Below, one piece after another: positions 53,109 to 61,472 of a stretch of 64,000 nt of DNA (the stretch's first letter is position 1; every line of letters starts with the position of its first letter). The stretch spans positions 16,766 through 80,765 of the forward strand of contig JAVWVS010000008.1 in assembly GCA_036666555.1 (NCBI GenBank), given 5' to 3'. Position numbers and translations under genes: made by a program. Source of the stretch: UMGS1251 sp036666555 (GTDB lineage Bacteria > Bacillota > Clostridia > Lachnospirales > Lachnospiraceae). The notes under the pieces were generated by a model that worked only from the letters and a program-made list of their open reading frames with translations, was not told the DNA's origin and did not search any database.

Positions 53109-53583
53109 AATTTTAAAACCCTCCAATAAATATTTTTTTGAATTTCTCTCGAGTAGCTTTTAACCTTATTTAACCTCCGGTTAAGAAGAGGAGTGACAGC
53201 CAAATTGTCTCATTACCGGTTACATAGGTAACAGTGGCAAAGTACAGTTAACAATCTCACCGACTTCCCCAAGTGAAACGGTTCTTATACTATTTCCATA
53301 AGATATACACAACATCTATCTTATTTCAATGAAGAACATGTGAGAAGGAGCTGTTTCATAGTTAATCGCAAGTGTAGCAGAAGCATAAAGAACTGTGAAA
53401 TGATTTCTAAGTAGTACTCTTAGGGATAAGTTGTTTAAGTGTAACCAAAACCAAGAGTGATGACCATCCACGATGATTATTCTGTATGTAAGGGAGAGCA
53501 GTATCGGCTGCATATATGCTCTCATTGTACTGATACACCTATTTGAAAAACCTCCTTTTCAAATAAATTTGTTTAATCCCCTG
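53109..53583 (-). promoter_or_regulatory. Long structured leader of the POT transporter mRNA (unassigned)
   Basis: From the predicted transcription start near 53583 to the start codon there are about 475 nt without a recognised gene. Clear pairings on the minus strand: GAGAGC with GCTCTC (53523 to 53494), GTTCTT with AAGAAC (53337 to 53281) enclosing ATAAGATA with TATCTTAT, GTTAC with GTAAC (about 53232 to 53219), and TTAACC-GGA-GGTTAA (53184 to 53170). No U-tract terminator is present, so control would be at translation or by another route. An AGGAGG near 53550 has no start codon at normal spacing. I cannot match it to a known riboswitch or T-box. Confidence 0.5.
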
Positions 53584-53589
53584 AGGACT

Positions 53590-53618
53590 ATTCTAGCACA
53601 GGTGAACAATAGTTACAA
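53590..53618 (-). promoter_or_regulatory. Promoter for the POT transporter gene
   Basis: On the minus strand, TTGTAA (53618-53613), 17-base spacer, TAGAAT (53595-53590) with an extended TG upstream of the -10. It is the best promoter match in the 826-base gap. Confidence 0.6.
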
Positions 53619-53812
53619 TAAATTTTTTGTACTTCGTTCTATAAGCAAAATTAGTGTAGAATTTTGATACAAAAATCAATAAATTATATGAAAAAAGGAC
53701 GAAAAATAAAGAAAATACTGAGAAAAACAAAATGATTTTATCGAGGAAACAGAGCAATCTGATAGAGTGATAAAGGAAAACGTGAAATAATTAACATATT
53801 TATGAAAAACAG

Positions 53813-53841
53813 TTGTATTTTCCCTCGAAAAACAGTATACT
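53813..53841 (+). promoter_or_regulatory. Promoter for the mmdA-oadA cluster
   Basis: TTGTAT (53813-53818), 17-base spacer, TATACT (53836-53841). The leader of about 85 nt contains a G/C-rich hairpin (CCCACGG at 53882-53888 with CCGGTGGG at 53903-53910) without a T run. The stretch 53619-53812 shows nothing I can name. Confidence 0.55.
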
Positions 53842-53934
53842 ATAATTGGCAAAAAATTGGTTTAACTTTTTTAAAATACACCCCACGGCATCTTATAAAA
53901 TACCGGTGGGAATAGAAAATGGAGGGCTATATTT

Positions 53935-55374
53935 ATGAGCAACACAACAGCAGAAACCCAAGCAAGTCTAAGAATTGCCACTTTACTTGATATGGGAAGC
54001 TTTGTTGAAATCGGTGGTGCAGTGACTGCGCGAACAACAGATTTCAACATGCAGACAAAAGAAACTCCAGCAGACGGCGTCATAACCGGATACGGAGTCA
54101 TTGATGGCAATCTTGTCTATGTGTACAGCCAAGACGCAACCGTTTTAAATGGTGCAATTGGGGAAATGCATGCCAAGAAAATAGCAACAATTTATGATAT
54201 GGCAATGAAGATGGGGGCTCCCGTCATCGGATTGGTGGATTGTGCGGGAATGAGACTTCAAGAAGCAACAGATGCCCTTCATGGATTTGGAAGTCTTTAT
54301 CTGAAACAAACCATGGCCTCCGGCGTGATTCCACAAATTACAGCAATTTTCGGTAACTGTGGGGGCGGATTATCTGTGGCTTCGGCTTTGACGGATTTCA
54401 CATTTATGGAATCGTCTAAAGCGAAATTATTTCTTAATTCACCCAATGCACTTCCGGATAATGATAGTTCAAAATGCGATACGTCCTCTGCTTGCTTCCA
54501 AAGTGAAGAATCCGGATTGGTGGATGGAATTGGTACAGAAGACGAAATCCTTGCGGAAATACGTTCCTTAATATGCATGATTCCTTCTAATAATGAGGAT
54601 GATGCCTCTTATGATGAATGCTTGGATGATTTAAACCGTATTTGCGAAAATATTGAAAATGCCACCGAAGATACTGCGATTGCTCTTTCTATTATTTCAG
54701 ATAATCATGTATTTTTTGAAACAAAAAAGGCATATGCCAAAGATATGGTTACGGGATTTATTCGCTTAAATGGAATGACAGTAGGTGCAGTTGCGAATCG
54801 TTCGAAAGTATATGGACCGGAGTCGGAAGTGTTGGAAGAATTTGATGGTTCACTTTCAACAAAAGGATGTAAAAAAACGGTGGATTTTGTGAATTTCTGT
54901 GATGCATTTAATATACCAGTAATAACACTTACCAATGTTACTGGATTCAAAGCAGGAAAGCATGAAGAAAGAACACTGGCGAGAGAAACTGCAAAGTTGA
55001 TTTATGCATTTGCTAATGCGACCATTCCTAAGGTCAATGTAGTTATTGGAAAAGCTTATGGAAGCGCTTATGTGGCAATGAACAGCAAGTCTATTGGAGC
55101 AGATATGGTCTATGCATGGCCGTCGGCAGAAATCGGTATGATGGATGCGGACCTGGCTGTGAAGATTATGTATGCAGATGAAAAAGCAGAGGTCTTAAAA
55201 GAAAAAGCAACTGCATATAAAGAATTGCAGTCAAGTCCCCTTTCAGCAGCAAGAAGAGGATATGTAGATACCATTATCCGTCCAGAAGATACAAGAAAAT
55301 ATCTAATTGGCGCATTGGAAATGTTATTTACCAAGAGGGAAGAACGTCCTGTAAAAAAACACGGAACAGTTTAG
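53935..55374 (+). CDS. mmdA: Acyl-CoA carboxyltransferase, 12S/MmdA type
   Basis: Biotin-dependent carboxyltransferase subunit (479 residues) of the methylmalonyl-CoA decarboxylase/propionyl-CoA carboxylase beta family. The crotonase-like halves show YVYSQDATVLNGAIGEMHAKKIATIYDMAMKMGAPVIGLVDCAGMRLQEA and the second-half KVNVVIGKAYGSAYVAMNSKSIGADMVYAWPSAEIGMMD. The oxyanion region FGNCGGGLSVASALTDF is present. Likely moves CO2 between an acyl-CoA and the biotin carrier encoded two genes downstream. Somewhat shorter than MmdA (about 510). First gene of a five-gene cluster. Confidence 0.88.
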   Translation: MSNTTAETQASLRIATLLDMGSFVEIGGAVTARTTDFNMQTKETPADGVITGYGVIDGNLVYVYSQDATVLNGAIGEMHAKKIATIYDMAMKMGAPVIGLVDCAGMRLQEATDALHGFGSLYLKQTMASGVIPQITAIFGNCGGGLSVASALTDFTFMESSKAKLFLNSPNALPDNDSSKCDTSSACFQSEESGLVDGIGTEDEILAEIRSLICMIPSNNEDDASYDECLDDLNRICENIENATEDTAIALSIISDNHVFFETKKAYAKDMVTGFIRLNGMTVGAVANRSKVYGPESEVLEEFDGSLSTKGCKKTVDFVNFCDAFNIPVITLTNVTGFKAGKHEERTLARETAKLIYAFANATIPKVNVVIGKAYGSAYVAMNSKSIGADMVYAWPSAEIGMMDADLAVKIMYADEKAEVLKEKATAYKELQSSPLSAARRGYVDTIIRPEDTRKYLIGALEMLFTKREERPVKKHGTV

Positions 55375-55388
55375 TGAGGTGAGGCAAA

Positions 55389-56150
55389 TTGAAGAAAAAA
55401 ATGAGCTTACTGGTATGCGTGCTTGCCTTTGTATTCAGTCTTGTCGGTTGCGGAAATGCAAAAACAAGCTTAGAATATGATCAAGCCACACTGGAAAAGG
55501 CGGCGGATACGGTTGTTAACAGTTTTGCACAAATGGGCGATGCCGATTTTAAGCAGTTTACAGAAGGTCCGGACCTGCAAGTGGATTTAACATTGATGCA
55601 ATCAGGACTTCCAGTACAACGAGCAGTATTTGTATCTATGATTGAAGCATGGAAAGCCGGAACAAAAGAGTGTGGTACGTATGCAGAACATGGTGATTAT
55701 ACGATAGCAGTTTCCGGGAAAGAAATTACAATGACAACAAATGCAAAATTTGATAAGCGTGATGCAGAAATTAAATTTGTATTTGATGAAAAATCAAATA
55801 TAAAAAACATGACTGTCAGCGGAGAATACACAAAAGGAGAAATCCTTAAAAAAGCAGGATTGAACACACTGCTGGGAATGGGAACGGTGTTTAGTGTACT
55901 GATTTTCATTGCATTTATTATTTCTCTATTTAAATATATTCCGAATATTCAAGAAAAATTTTCAAAAAAATCGAAAGAAGTCATTGCGGTAACTGCAATT
56001 TCTGAACCTCCAATGGATTCGGAAGATATGACAGAAGATGGCGAACTGGTGGCGGTGATTACAGCAGCCATTGCGGCAAGCACTACGATGCCGACAGATG
56101 GATTTGTGGTACGTAAAATCAAACGTAAAACGTCAAATAAGTGGAATTGA
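55389..56150 (+). CDS. OadG-family subunit with a lipoprotein N-terminus
   Basis: Probable gamma-type subunit of the sodium-pumping decarboxylase, 253 residues. It starts with a lipoprotein signal (LLVCVLAFVFSLVGC; lipobox LVGC, Cys near 21). An extracellular domain (about 25-160) follows, then one membrane helix (MGTVFSVLIFIAFIISLFKYIP) and a cytoplasmic tail with GELVAVITAAIAA, the OadG motif. Classical OadG is about 80 residues, so the outer domain is an addition. The start is TTG because it gives a Lys-rich signal peptide behind GAGGTGAGG; the next ATG is at 55401. Name assigned from position and the tail motif. Confidence 0.78.
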   Translation: MKKKMSLLVCVLAFVFSLVGCGNAKTSLEYDQATLEKAADTVVNSFAQMGDADFKQFTEGPDLQVDLTLMQSGLPVQRAVFVSMIEAWKAGTKECGTYAEHGDYTIAVSGKEITMTTNAKFDKRDAEIKFVFDEKSNIKNMTVSGEYTKGEILKKAGLNTLLGMGTVFSVLIFIAFIISLFKYIPNIQEKFSKKSKEVIAVTAISEPPMDSEDMTEDGELVAVITAAIAASTTMPTDGFVVRKIKRKTSNKWN

Positions 56151-56177
56151 TAAAATGAAAATCAGGAGGAAAGAAAA

Positions 56178-56546
56178 ATGAAAAATTATACAATTACAGT
56201 GAATGGAAAAGCATACGATGTAACAGTGGAAGAAACGGGCACAAGTGCAACACCTACAGTAACATCTGCGGCACCAGTAACGGCACCAGTAGCTGCGGCA
56301 CCAGTAAAATCGGCAGTGGCAGTTGGTAGTGGCAGTATCAAAATGGAAGCGGGAGCAGCTGGCAAGGTATTCAAAGTAGAAACAAGTGTAGGACAGCATG
56401 TAGCAAAAGGAGATACCGTTGTCATCATTGAAGCAATGAAGATGGAAATTCCGGTTGTTGCGCCACAAGATGGTACAATTGCTAGTATTGATATTGCCGT
56501 GGGCGATGCGATTGAGGCAGGAACAGTATTGGCTACGTTAAATTAG
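56178..56546 (+). CDS. Biotin carboxyl carrier protein (1.3S/gamma-type)
   Basis: Carries CO2 on biotin between the cluster's carboxyltransferases and membrane subunit. The 122 residues have a short N-terminal region, a flexible Ala/Pro/Val/Thr-rich linker (about 25-50) and a biotinyl domain with the biotinylation motif EAMKME. AGGAGGAAAG precedes the ATG. Similar to MmdC or the 1.3S subunit of transcarboxylase. Confidence 0.94.
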   Translation: MKNYTITVNGKAYDVTVEETGTSATPTVTSAAPVTAPVAAAPVKSAVAVGSGSIKMEAGAAGKVFKVETSVGQHVAKGDTVVIIEAMKMEIPVVAPQDGTIASIDIAVGDAIEAGTVLATLN

Positions 56547-56572
56547 ACTAGTAATTCACAGGAGGTTATAAA

Positions 56573-57724
56573 ATGGAATATATATCAACTACATTAGGAA
56601 ACCTCGTGCATCAGACAGCTTTTTTTAATCTGACGATTGGAAACTATGTCATGATTGCTGTCGCATGTCTCTTCCTATACCTGGCTATCAGAAGAGGGTT
56701 TGAGCCACTATTGTTAGTCCCTATTGCATTTGGAATGCTTTTGGTTAACATCTATCCGGATATTATGATTCGAATCGAAGATTCGGCAAATAATACGGGA
56801 GGGCTTTTACAGTACTTCTATTTATTAGATGAATGGGGAATTTTGCCACCACTTATTTTCATGGGTGTGGGGGCAATGACGGACTTTGGTCCACTGATTG
56901 CGAACCCCAAAAGTTTTCTTTTGGGTGCAGCGGCGCAATTTGGTATTTTTGCGGCATATCTAGGTGCGATGGCACTTGGCTTTAGTGATAAAGCAGCAGC
57001 AGCTATTTCTATTATAGGTGGCGCAGATGGTCCTACTTCTATTTTCCTGGCAGGAAAATTACAACAAACTGCAATTTTAGGTCCGATTGCAGTAGCGGCA
57101 TATTCGTATATGTCCTTGGTCCCAATTATTCAGCCACCGATTATGAAGTTACTGACCACAGAAAAAGAACGTAAAATTAAAATGGAACAGCTTCGACCGG
57201 TATCTCGATTAGAACGTGTGCTATTTCCCATTATTGTTACCATTGTAGTAAGTTTGATACTTCCTACAACAGCTCCGTTGATTGGTATGTTAATGCTTGG
57301 AAATTTATTTAAAGAGTCCGGAGTGGTAAGACAACTTACGGAAACAGCAGCCAATGCATTGATGTACATTGTTGTAATTTTACTGGGAACTTCAGTAGGC
57401 GCAACGACCAGTGCAGAAGCATTTTTGAATGCAACTACCATTAAAATTGTAGCACTGGGTTTGGTTGCCTTTGCATTTGGCACAGCGGCCGGTGTCTTGT
57501 TTGGTAAACTGATGTGTCTGGCAACCCACGGAAAAGTAAATCCATTGATTGGTTCCGCTGGTGTATCGGCAGTTCCTATGTCGGCACGTGTTTCACAAAA
57601 AGTCGGCGCAGAAGCAGACCCTACAAATTTCTTACTGATGCATGCAATGGGACCCAATGTAGCCGGAGTTATTGGTACTGCAGTAGCAGCCGGAACATTT
57701 ATGGCAATATTCGGGGTGAAATAA
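56573..57724 (+). CDS. Sodium-translocating decarboxylase beta subunit (OadB/MmdB family)
   Basis: Membrane subunit that decarboxylates carboxybiotin and exports Na+. The 383 residues show the conserved segments PLIFMGVGAMTDFGPLIANPK, AISIIGGADGPTSIFLAGKL and NPLIGSAGVSAVPMSARVSQK, containing the Asp and Ser positions known for Na+ binding in OadB. About nine helices. GGAGGT precedes the ATG. Follows the biotin carrier. Confidence 0.95.
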   Translation: MEYISTTLGNLVHQTAFFNLTIGNYVMIAVACLFLYLAIRRGFEPLLLVPIAFGMLLVNIYPDIMIRIEDSANNTGGLLQYFYLLDEWGILPPLIFMGVGAMTDFGPLIANPKSFLLGAAAQFGIFAAYLGAMALGFSDKAAAAISIIGGADGPTSIFLAGKLQQTAILGPIAVAAYSYMSLVPIIQPPIMKLLTTEKERKIKMEQLRPVSRLERVLFPIIVTIVVSLILPTTAPLIGMLMLGNLFKESGVVRQLTETAANALMYIVVILLGTSVGATTSAEAFLNATTIKIVALGLVAFAFGTAAGVLFGKLMCLATHGKVNPLIGSAGVSAVPMSARVSQKVGAEADPTNFLLMHAMGPNVAGVIGTAVAAGTFMAIFGVK

Positions 57725-57754
57725 ATCTAACACAGATAGTGAAGGAGAAGAGTT

Positions 57755-59167
57755 ATGGCAGAAATAGAAAAAAAACCAATTAAAATTACAGAAACCATTC
57801 TGCGAGATGCACATCAATCTTTGATTGCAACCAGAATGACTACAAATCAAATGCTTCCCATTGTGGAAAAAATGGACAAGGTGGGATATCATTCGGTAGA
57901 GTGCTGGGGAGGTGCAACCTTTGATGCCTCTTTACGATTCCTCAAAGAAGATCCATGGGATCGCCTGCGTAAATTCCGTGACGGCTTTAAGAACACGAAA
58001 CTGCAGATGCTTTTCCGCGGTCAGAACATCTTGGGTTATCGTCCTTATGGAGATGATGTGGTGGAATATTTTGTGCAGAAATCTGCGGCAAATGGAATTG
58101 ATATTATCCGTATATTTGACTGTTTAAATGATTTAAGAAACCTACAGACGGCGGTTACATCTGCTAACAAAGAAAAAGTAGAAGCACAAGTGGCACTTTC
58201 CTATACACTGGGAGATGCATATACCCTGGATTATTGGGTGAATATAGCGAAACAAGTGGAAGAAATGGGAGCAGATTCTTTGTGCATCAAAGATATGGCA
58301 GGACTTTTGGTTCCTTATGAAGCAACCAGATTAGTATCTGCATTGAAATCAGCAGTGAAGATTCCGATTCAGCTCCATACTCATTATACGTCGGGAGTGG
58401 CATCTATGACCTATTTAAAGGCAGTAGAAGCAGGCGTAGATGTAATTGACACTGCGATGTCTCCGTTTGCCATGGGAACGTCTCAGCCGGCTACAGAGGT
58501 GATGGTGGAAACATTTAAGGGAACACCCTATGATACCGGATTCGACCAAAAATTATTGGCAGAAATTGCAGATTATTTCAGACCGATTCGAGATGAAGCC
58601 TTAGATAGTGGATTGTTGAATCCCAAAAATTTAGGAGTGAATATTAAAACTTTGTTATATCAGGTTCCGGGTGGAATGTTATCTAATCTGACTTCCCAGT
58701 TAAAGGAACAAAATGCAGAAGACAAATATTATGAAGTGCTGGAAGAAGTACCACGTGTTCGTAAAGATTTAGGAGAACCACCACTGGTAACTCCTTCTTC
58801 ACAAATCGTAGGAACTCAGGCAGTATTTAATGTATTAATGGGTGAGCGGTACAAAATGGCAACGAAAGAAACCAAGGATGTATTAAGTGGAAAATATGGT
58901 AAAACAGTAAAACCATTTAATCCGGATGTTGTTAAAAAATGTATCGGTGATGTAGAACCAATTACTTGCCGTCCCGCTGATTTGATTCCAGATGAATTAG
59001 AGACACTGGAAGGTGAAATGAAACAATGGAAACAGCAAGATGAAGATGTATTGACCTATGCCTTGTTTCCACAGGTTGCTTTGGACTTCTTCAAATATCG
59101 CGAGGCACAACAGACAAAAGTTGATCAAAAAGTAGCAGATACTGAGAACGGATCCTATCCGGTCTAA
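57755..59167 (+). CDS. oadA: Oxaloacetate decarboxylase/transcarboxylase 5S-type carboxyltransferase
   Basis: Pyruvate/oxaloacetate carboxyltransferase of the pyruvate carboxylase C-terminal type. The 470 residues begin IKITETILRDAHQSLIATRMTT; the metal site includes the Asp of that motif and HTHYTSG. MLFRGQNILGYRPYGDDVVEYF, CIKDMAGLLVPYEA and GGMLSNLTSQLKEQ follow. No biotinyl domain is attached, so it must use the separate carrier in this cluster, as the 5S subunit of Propionibacterium transcarboxylase does. A stem-loop follows. Confidence 0.93.
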   Translation: MAEIEKKPIKITETILRDAHQSLIATRMTTNQMLPIVEKMDKVGYHSVECWGGATFDASLRFLKEDPWDRLRKFRDGFKNTKLQMLFRGQNILGYRPYGDDVVEYFVQKSAANGIDIIRIFDCLNDLRNLQTAVTSANKEKVEAQVALSYTLGDAYTLDYWVNIAKQVEEMGADSLCIKDMAGLLVPYEATRLVSALKSAVKIPIQLHTHYTSGVASMTYLKAVEAGVDVIDTAMSPFAMGTSQPATEVMVETFKGTPYDTGFDQKLLAEIADYFRPIRDEALDSGLLNPKNLGVNIKTLLYQVPGGMLSNLTSQLKEQNAEDKYYEVLEEVPRVRKDLGEPPLVTPSSQIVGTQAVFNVLMGERYKMATKETKDVLSGKYGKTVKPFNPDVVKKCIGDVEPITCRPADLIPDELETLEGEMKQWKQQDEDVLTYALFPQVALDFFKYREAQQTKVDQKVADTENGSYPV

Positions 59168-59170
59168 CAT

Positions 59171-59204
59171 AAAAAGGGAAGAATCCAGACAGATTCTTCC
59201 CTTT
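59171..59204 (+). terminator. Terminator-like hairpin after oadA
   Basis: Perfect 13-bp stem AAAGGGAAGAATC (59173-59185) with GATTCTTCCCTTT (59192-59204) and a six-base loop. The T run is short. Confidence 0.7.
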
Positions 59205-59226
59205 GCGTTATTTTCTGGAGAATTAT

Positions 59227-59255
59227 TTGAATTTGACAGCATCCTCGTGTATAAT
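59227..59255 (+). promoter_or_regulatory. Promoter for rpiR and downstream genes
   Basis: TTGAAT (59227-59232), 17-base spacer, TATAAT (59250-59255). It puts transcription start near 59262. Confidence 0.65.
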
Positions 59256-59302
59256 GAATAAGTATGAATAAAAAGCATGCATATGCAGGAGGACACACGT
59301 CG

Positions 59303-60232
59303 GTGGACAATGAAAATACAAATGAATTATTAAACAGAATCAAGGTACATTATCATAAATTAAGTAAGGGACAAAAACTGCTGGCAAATTACATTGTGGG
59401 CAATTATGACAAAGCTGTTTTTTTGACAGCGGCAAAACTTGGGAATGTTGTGGGTGTGAGTGAATCTACAGTAGTGCGGTTCGCTATGCAATTAGGATAC
59501 AAAGGCTATCCTGGATTTCAAAGAGCATTGGAAGAATTAGTTCGTAATCGTCTAAATTCCATTCAAAGAATGGAAGTAACCTATGGTCGAATCAGTCAGT
59601 CGGAGATTCTTACGTCAGTTCTGCAATCCGATATTGAAAAAATCAAATTAACGTTGGCGGGTATTGATCAGACTGCATTTGAAGCGGCTGTGGATACTAT
59701 CTTAAAGGCACGGCGGATTTATGTAGTGGGCATCAGAAGCTGCGCTCCCCTTGCAGAATTTCTAAGCTTTTATTTGAACCTTATTTTTGACAATGTTGTA
59801 TCGGTGCATACCAATAGTTCCAGTGAAATATTCGAACAGTTGATTCGTATTGGCAGTGAAGACGTCATTATTGGAATCAGTTTTCCAAGATATTCCATGC
59901 GGACATTAAAAGCACTTGAATTTGCAAGCAACCAAAATGCAAAAGTGATTACATTGACCGATAGTTTGCATTCTCCCATGACGCTTTATTCTTCTTGCAA
60001 TCTCATTGCTCGCAGTGACATGGCATCTATTGTAGACTCATTAACAGCACCTTTAAGCGTTATTAATGCACTGATCGTAGCACTTTGCATGAAAAATCAA
60101 AAAGAGGTTGTGTCCACCCTTGAAACGTTGGAAAAGATATGGGATGAATACCAAGTATACAGTGGAGACGAGTTGAATCATGTGAATGATTCCGTATCGG
60201 TGTTCTTCGAGGAAGAAGAGGAAACAAAATGA
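59303..60232 (+). CDS. RpiR family transcriptional regulator
   Basis: DNA-binding regulator of 309 residues with an N-terminal RpiR HTH (KLSKGQKLLANYIVGNYDKAVFLTAAKLGNVVGVSESTVVRFAMQLGYKGYPGFQRAL) and a C-terminal sugar isomerase (SIS) domain (about 120-260: VVGIRSCAPLAEFLSFYL; GISFPRYSMRTLKA). Such proteins sense phosphosugars. The start is GTG at 59303, behind AGGAGG at 59287-59292; an upstream in-frame ATG at 59264 falls at the predicted transcription start. It overlaps the flavoprotein gene by four bases. The target genes are not evident; the upstream decarboxylase cluster is possible. Confidence 0.9.
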   Translation: MDNENTNELLNRIKVHYHKLSKGQKLLANYIVGNYDKAVFLTAAKLGNVVGVSESTVVRFAMQLGYKGYPGFQRALEELVRNRLNSIQRMEVTYGRISQSEILTSVLQSDIEKIKLTLAGIDQTAFEAAVDTILKARRIYVVGIRSCAPLAEFLSFYLNLIFDNVVSVHTNSSSEIFEQLIRIGSEDVIIGISFPRYSMRTLKALEFASNQNAKVITLTDSLHSPMTLYSSCNLIARSDMASIVDSLTAPLSVINALIVALCMKNQKEVVSTLETLEKIWDEYQVYSGDELNHVNDSVSVFFEEEEETK

Positions 60233-61464
60233 AAAAAGTGCTGATTATAGGCGGTGGAGCGGCAGGGATGCTGGCATCTATTTTTGCAGCAAAAAATGGG
60301 CACGAAGTACATGTGTATGAGAAAAATGGAAAATTAGGTAAGAAGCTATTTATTACAGGAAAAGGCAGATGCAATATTACTAACGCAGCGGATATGGACG
60401 AGGTCTTTTCTTCCGTAGTAACCAATCCTAAATTTTTATACAGTAGTTTATATGGCTTTACCAATCAAAATGTCATTGATTTTTTTGAATCCATTGGCGT
60501 GACGACCAAGGTAGAAAGAGGAGAACGGGTATTTCCGGCGTCAGACCGTTCCGGGGATGTGATCCAGGCATTGACGAAAGAAATGAAACGGGAAGGTGTG
60601 AATATTCACCTATCTGCACCTATAAAGAGAATTTTAACAGAGCAAGGTCAGTTCTCCGGAATTGAAACCGAAGATGGAAAAAAAGTGGGCGGGGATGCCT
60701 GCATCATTACTACCGGAGGCGCTTCTTATCAAACCACCGGTTCCACCGGAGATGGATATCGCTTTGCAAAAGAACTGGGACATCAAGTGACCGAAATCTA
60801 TCCATCGTTAGTACCATTGGAGATTAAAGAGGAGTTTGTAAAAAGATTACAAGGACTTTCTCTTCGCAATGTTAGGGTTTCTGTTTGGGATGGGAAAAAG
60901 ACTCTGTACCAAGAATTTGGTGAGATGCTGTTTACACATTATGGGGTCAGTGGACCGTTGATTTTAAGTGCAAGCAGCTTTATTGGAAGCAGATTAAAGA
61001 AAAAAGAACTCCGTCTTTCCGTTGATTTGAAACCGGCACTTAGCTTGGAACAACTGGATGCCAGAGTGCTAAGAGATTTTGATGAAAATATCAACAAATG
61101 CTTTAAAAATGCAGTGTCCAAGCTGTTTCCGGCAAAACTAATTCCTGTTATGCTAGAGTTGAGCGGGATTTCGCCAGAAAAAAAAGTAAATGAAATTTCC
61201 AAGGAAGAGAGACAGAAATTTGTTGCATTCATAAAAGGATTTTCCATGACTATCATTGGACTGCGCGACTACAATGAAGCAATTATCACTAAGGGTGGCG
61301 TGAATATCAAAGAAGTGAACCCGTCTACGATGGAGTCCAAGCTTGTAAAAGGAATCTATTTTGCCGGAGAGGTACTGGATTTAGACGCACTAACCGGCGG
61401 ATTCAATCTACAGATTGCATGGTCTACTGCCTATGCAGCAGCCCTTGGAATAGAAGGAAAGTAG
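60229..61464 (+). CDS. HI0933/YhiN-type FAD-dependent oxidoreductase
   Basis: Flavoprotein of 411 residues of uncertain substrate. It has the N-terminal dinucleotide fold VLIIGGGAAGMLASIFAAKNG and family segments GKKLFITGKGRCNITNA, ITTGGASYQTTGSTGDGYRFAKELGH, PSLVPLE and the C-terminal FAGEVLDLDALTGGFNLQIAWSTAYAAA. The family (often labelled NAD(P)/FAD-dependent oxidoreductase, aminoacetone oxidase in one report) is conserved in Firmicutes. In clostridia it commonly precedes cmk and ispH, as here. Confidence 0.92.
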   Translation: MKKVLIIGGGAAGMLASIFAAKNGHEVHVYEKNGKLGKKLFITGKGRCNITNAADMDEVFSSVVTNPKFLYSSLYGFTNQNVIDFFESIGVTTKVERGERVFPASDRSGDVIQALTKEMKREGVNIHLSAPIKRILTEQGQFSGIETEDGKKVGGDACIITTGGASYQTTGSTGDGYRFAKELGHQVTEIYPSLVPLEIKEEFVKRLQGLSLRNVRVSVWDGKKTLYQEFGEMLFTHYGVSGPLILSASSFIGSRLKKKELRLSVDLKPALSLEQLDARVLRDFDENINKCFKNAVSKLFPAKLIPVMLELSGISPEKKVNEISKEERQKFVAFIKGFSMTIIGLRDYNEAIITKGGVNIKEVNPSTMESKLVKGIYFAGEVLDLDALTGGFNLQIAWSTAYAAALGIEGK

Positions 61465-61472
61465 GAACAACA

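Noticed and set aside
53181..53213. A 10-codon frame (MRQFGCHSSS) on the minus strand that ends inside the last leader hairpin and could be a regulatory peptide.
   Set aside because: No ribosome site precedes it and codon choice alone is not evidence. Kept only as a possibility.
53221..53280. On the minus strand, GGGGAAGTCGGTGAGA and TTTGCCACTGT resemble parts of the cobalamin riboswitch consensus.
   Set aside because: The internal pairings of that riboswitch do not form and no B12 box follows. The downstream gene is a peptide transporter, so the likeness is probably chance.
53316..53525. A 69-codon open frame on the minus strand inside the POT leader.
   Set aside because: The nearest AGGAGG is more than 20 bases from its ATG, and the sequence resembles no protein I know. 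It overlaps clear RNA stems.
59264..59302. An upstream ATG for rpiR at 59264.
   Set aside because: It falls at the predicted transcription start and has no ribosome site. The GTG at 59303 has AGGAGG in place.
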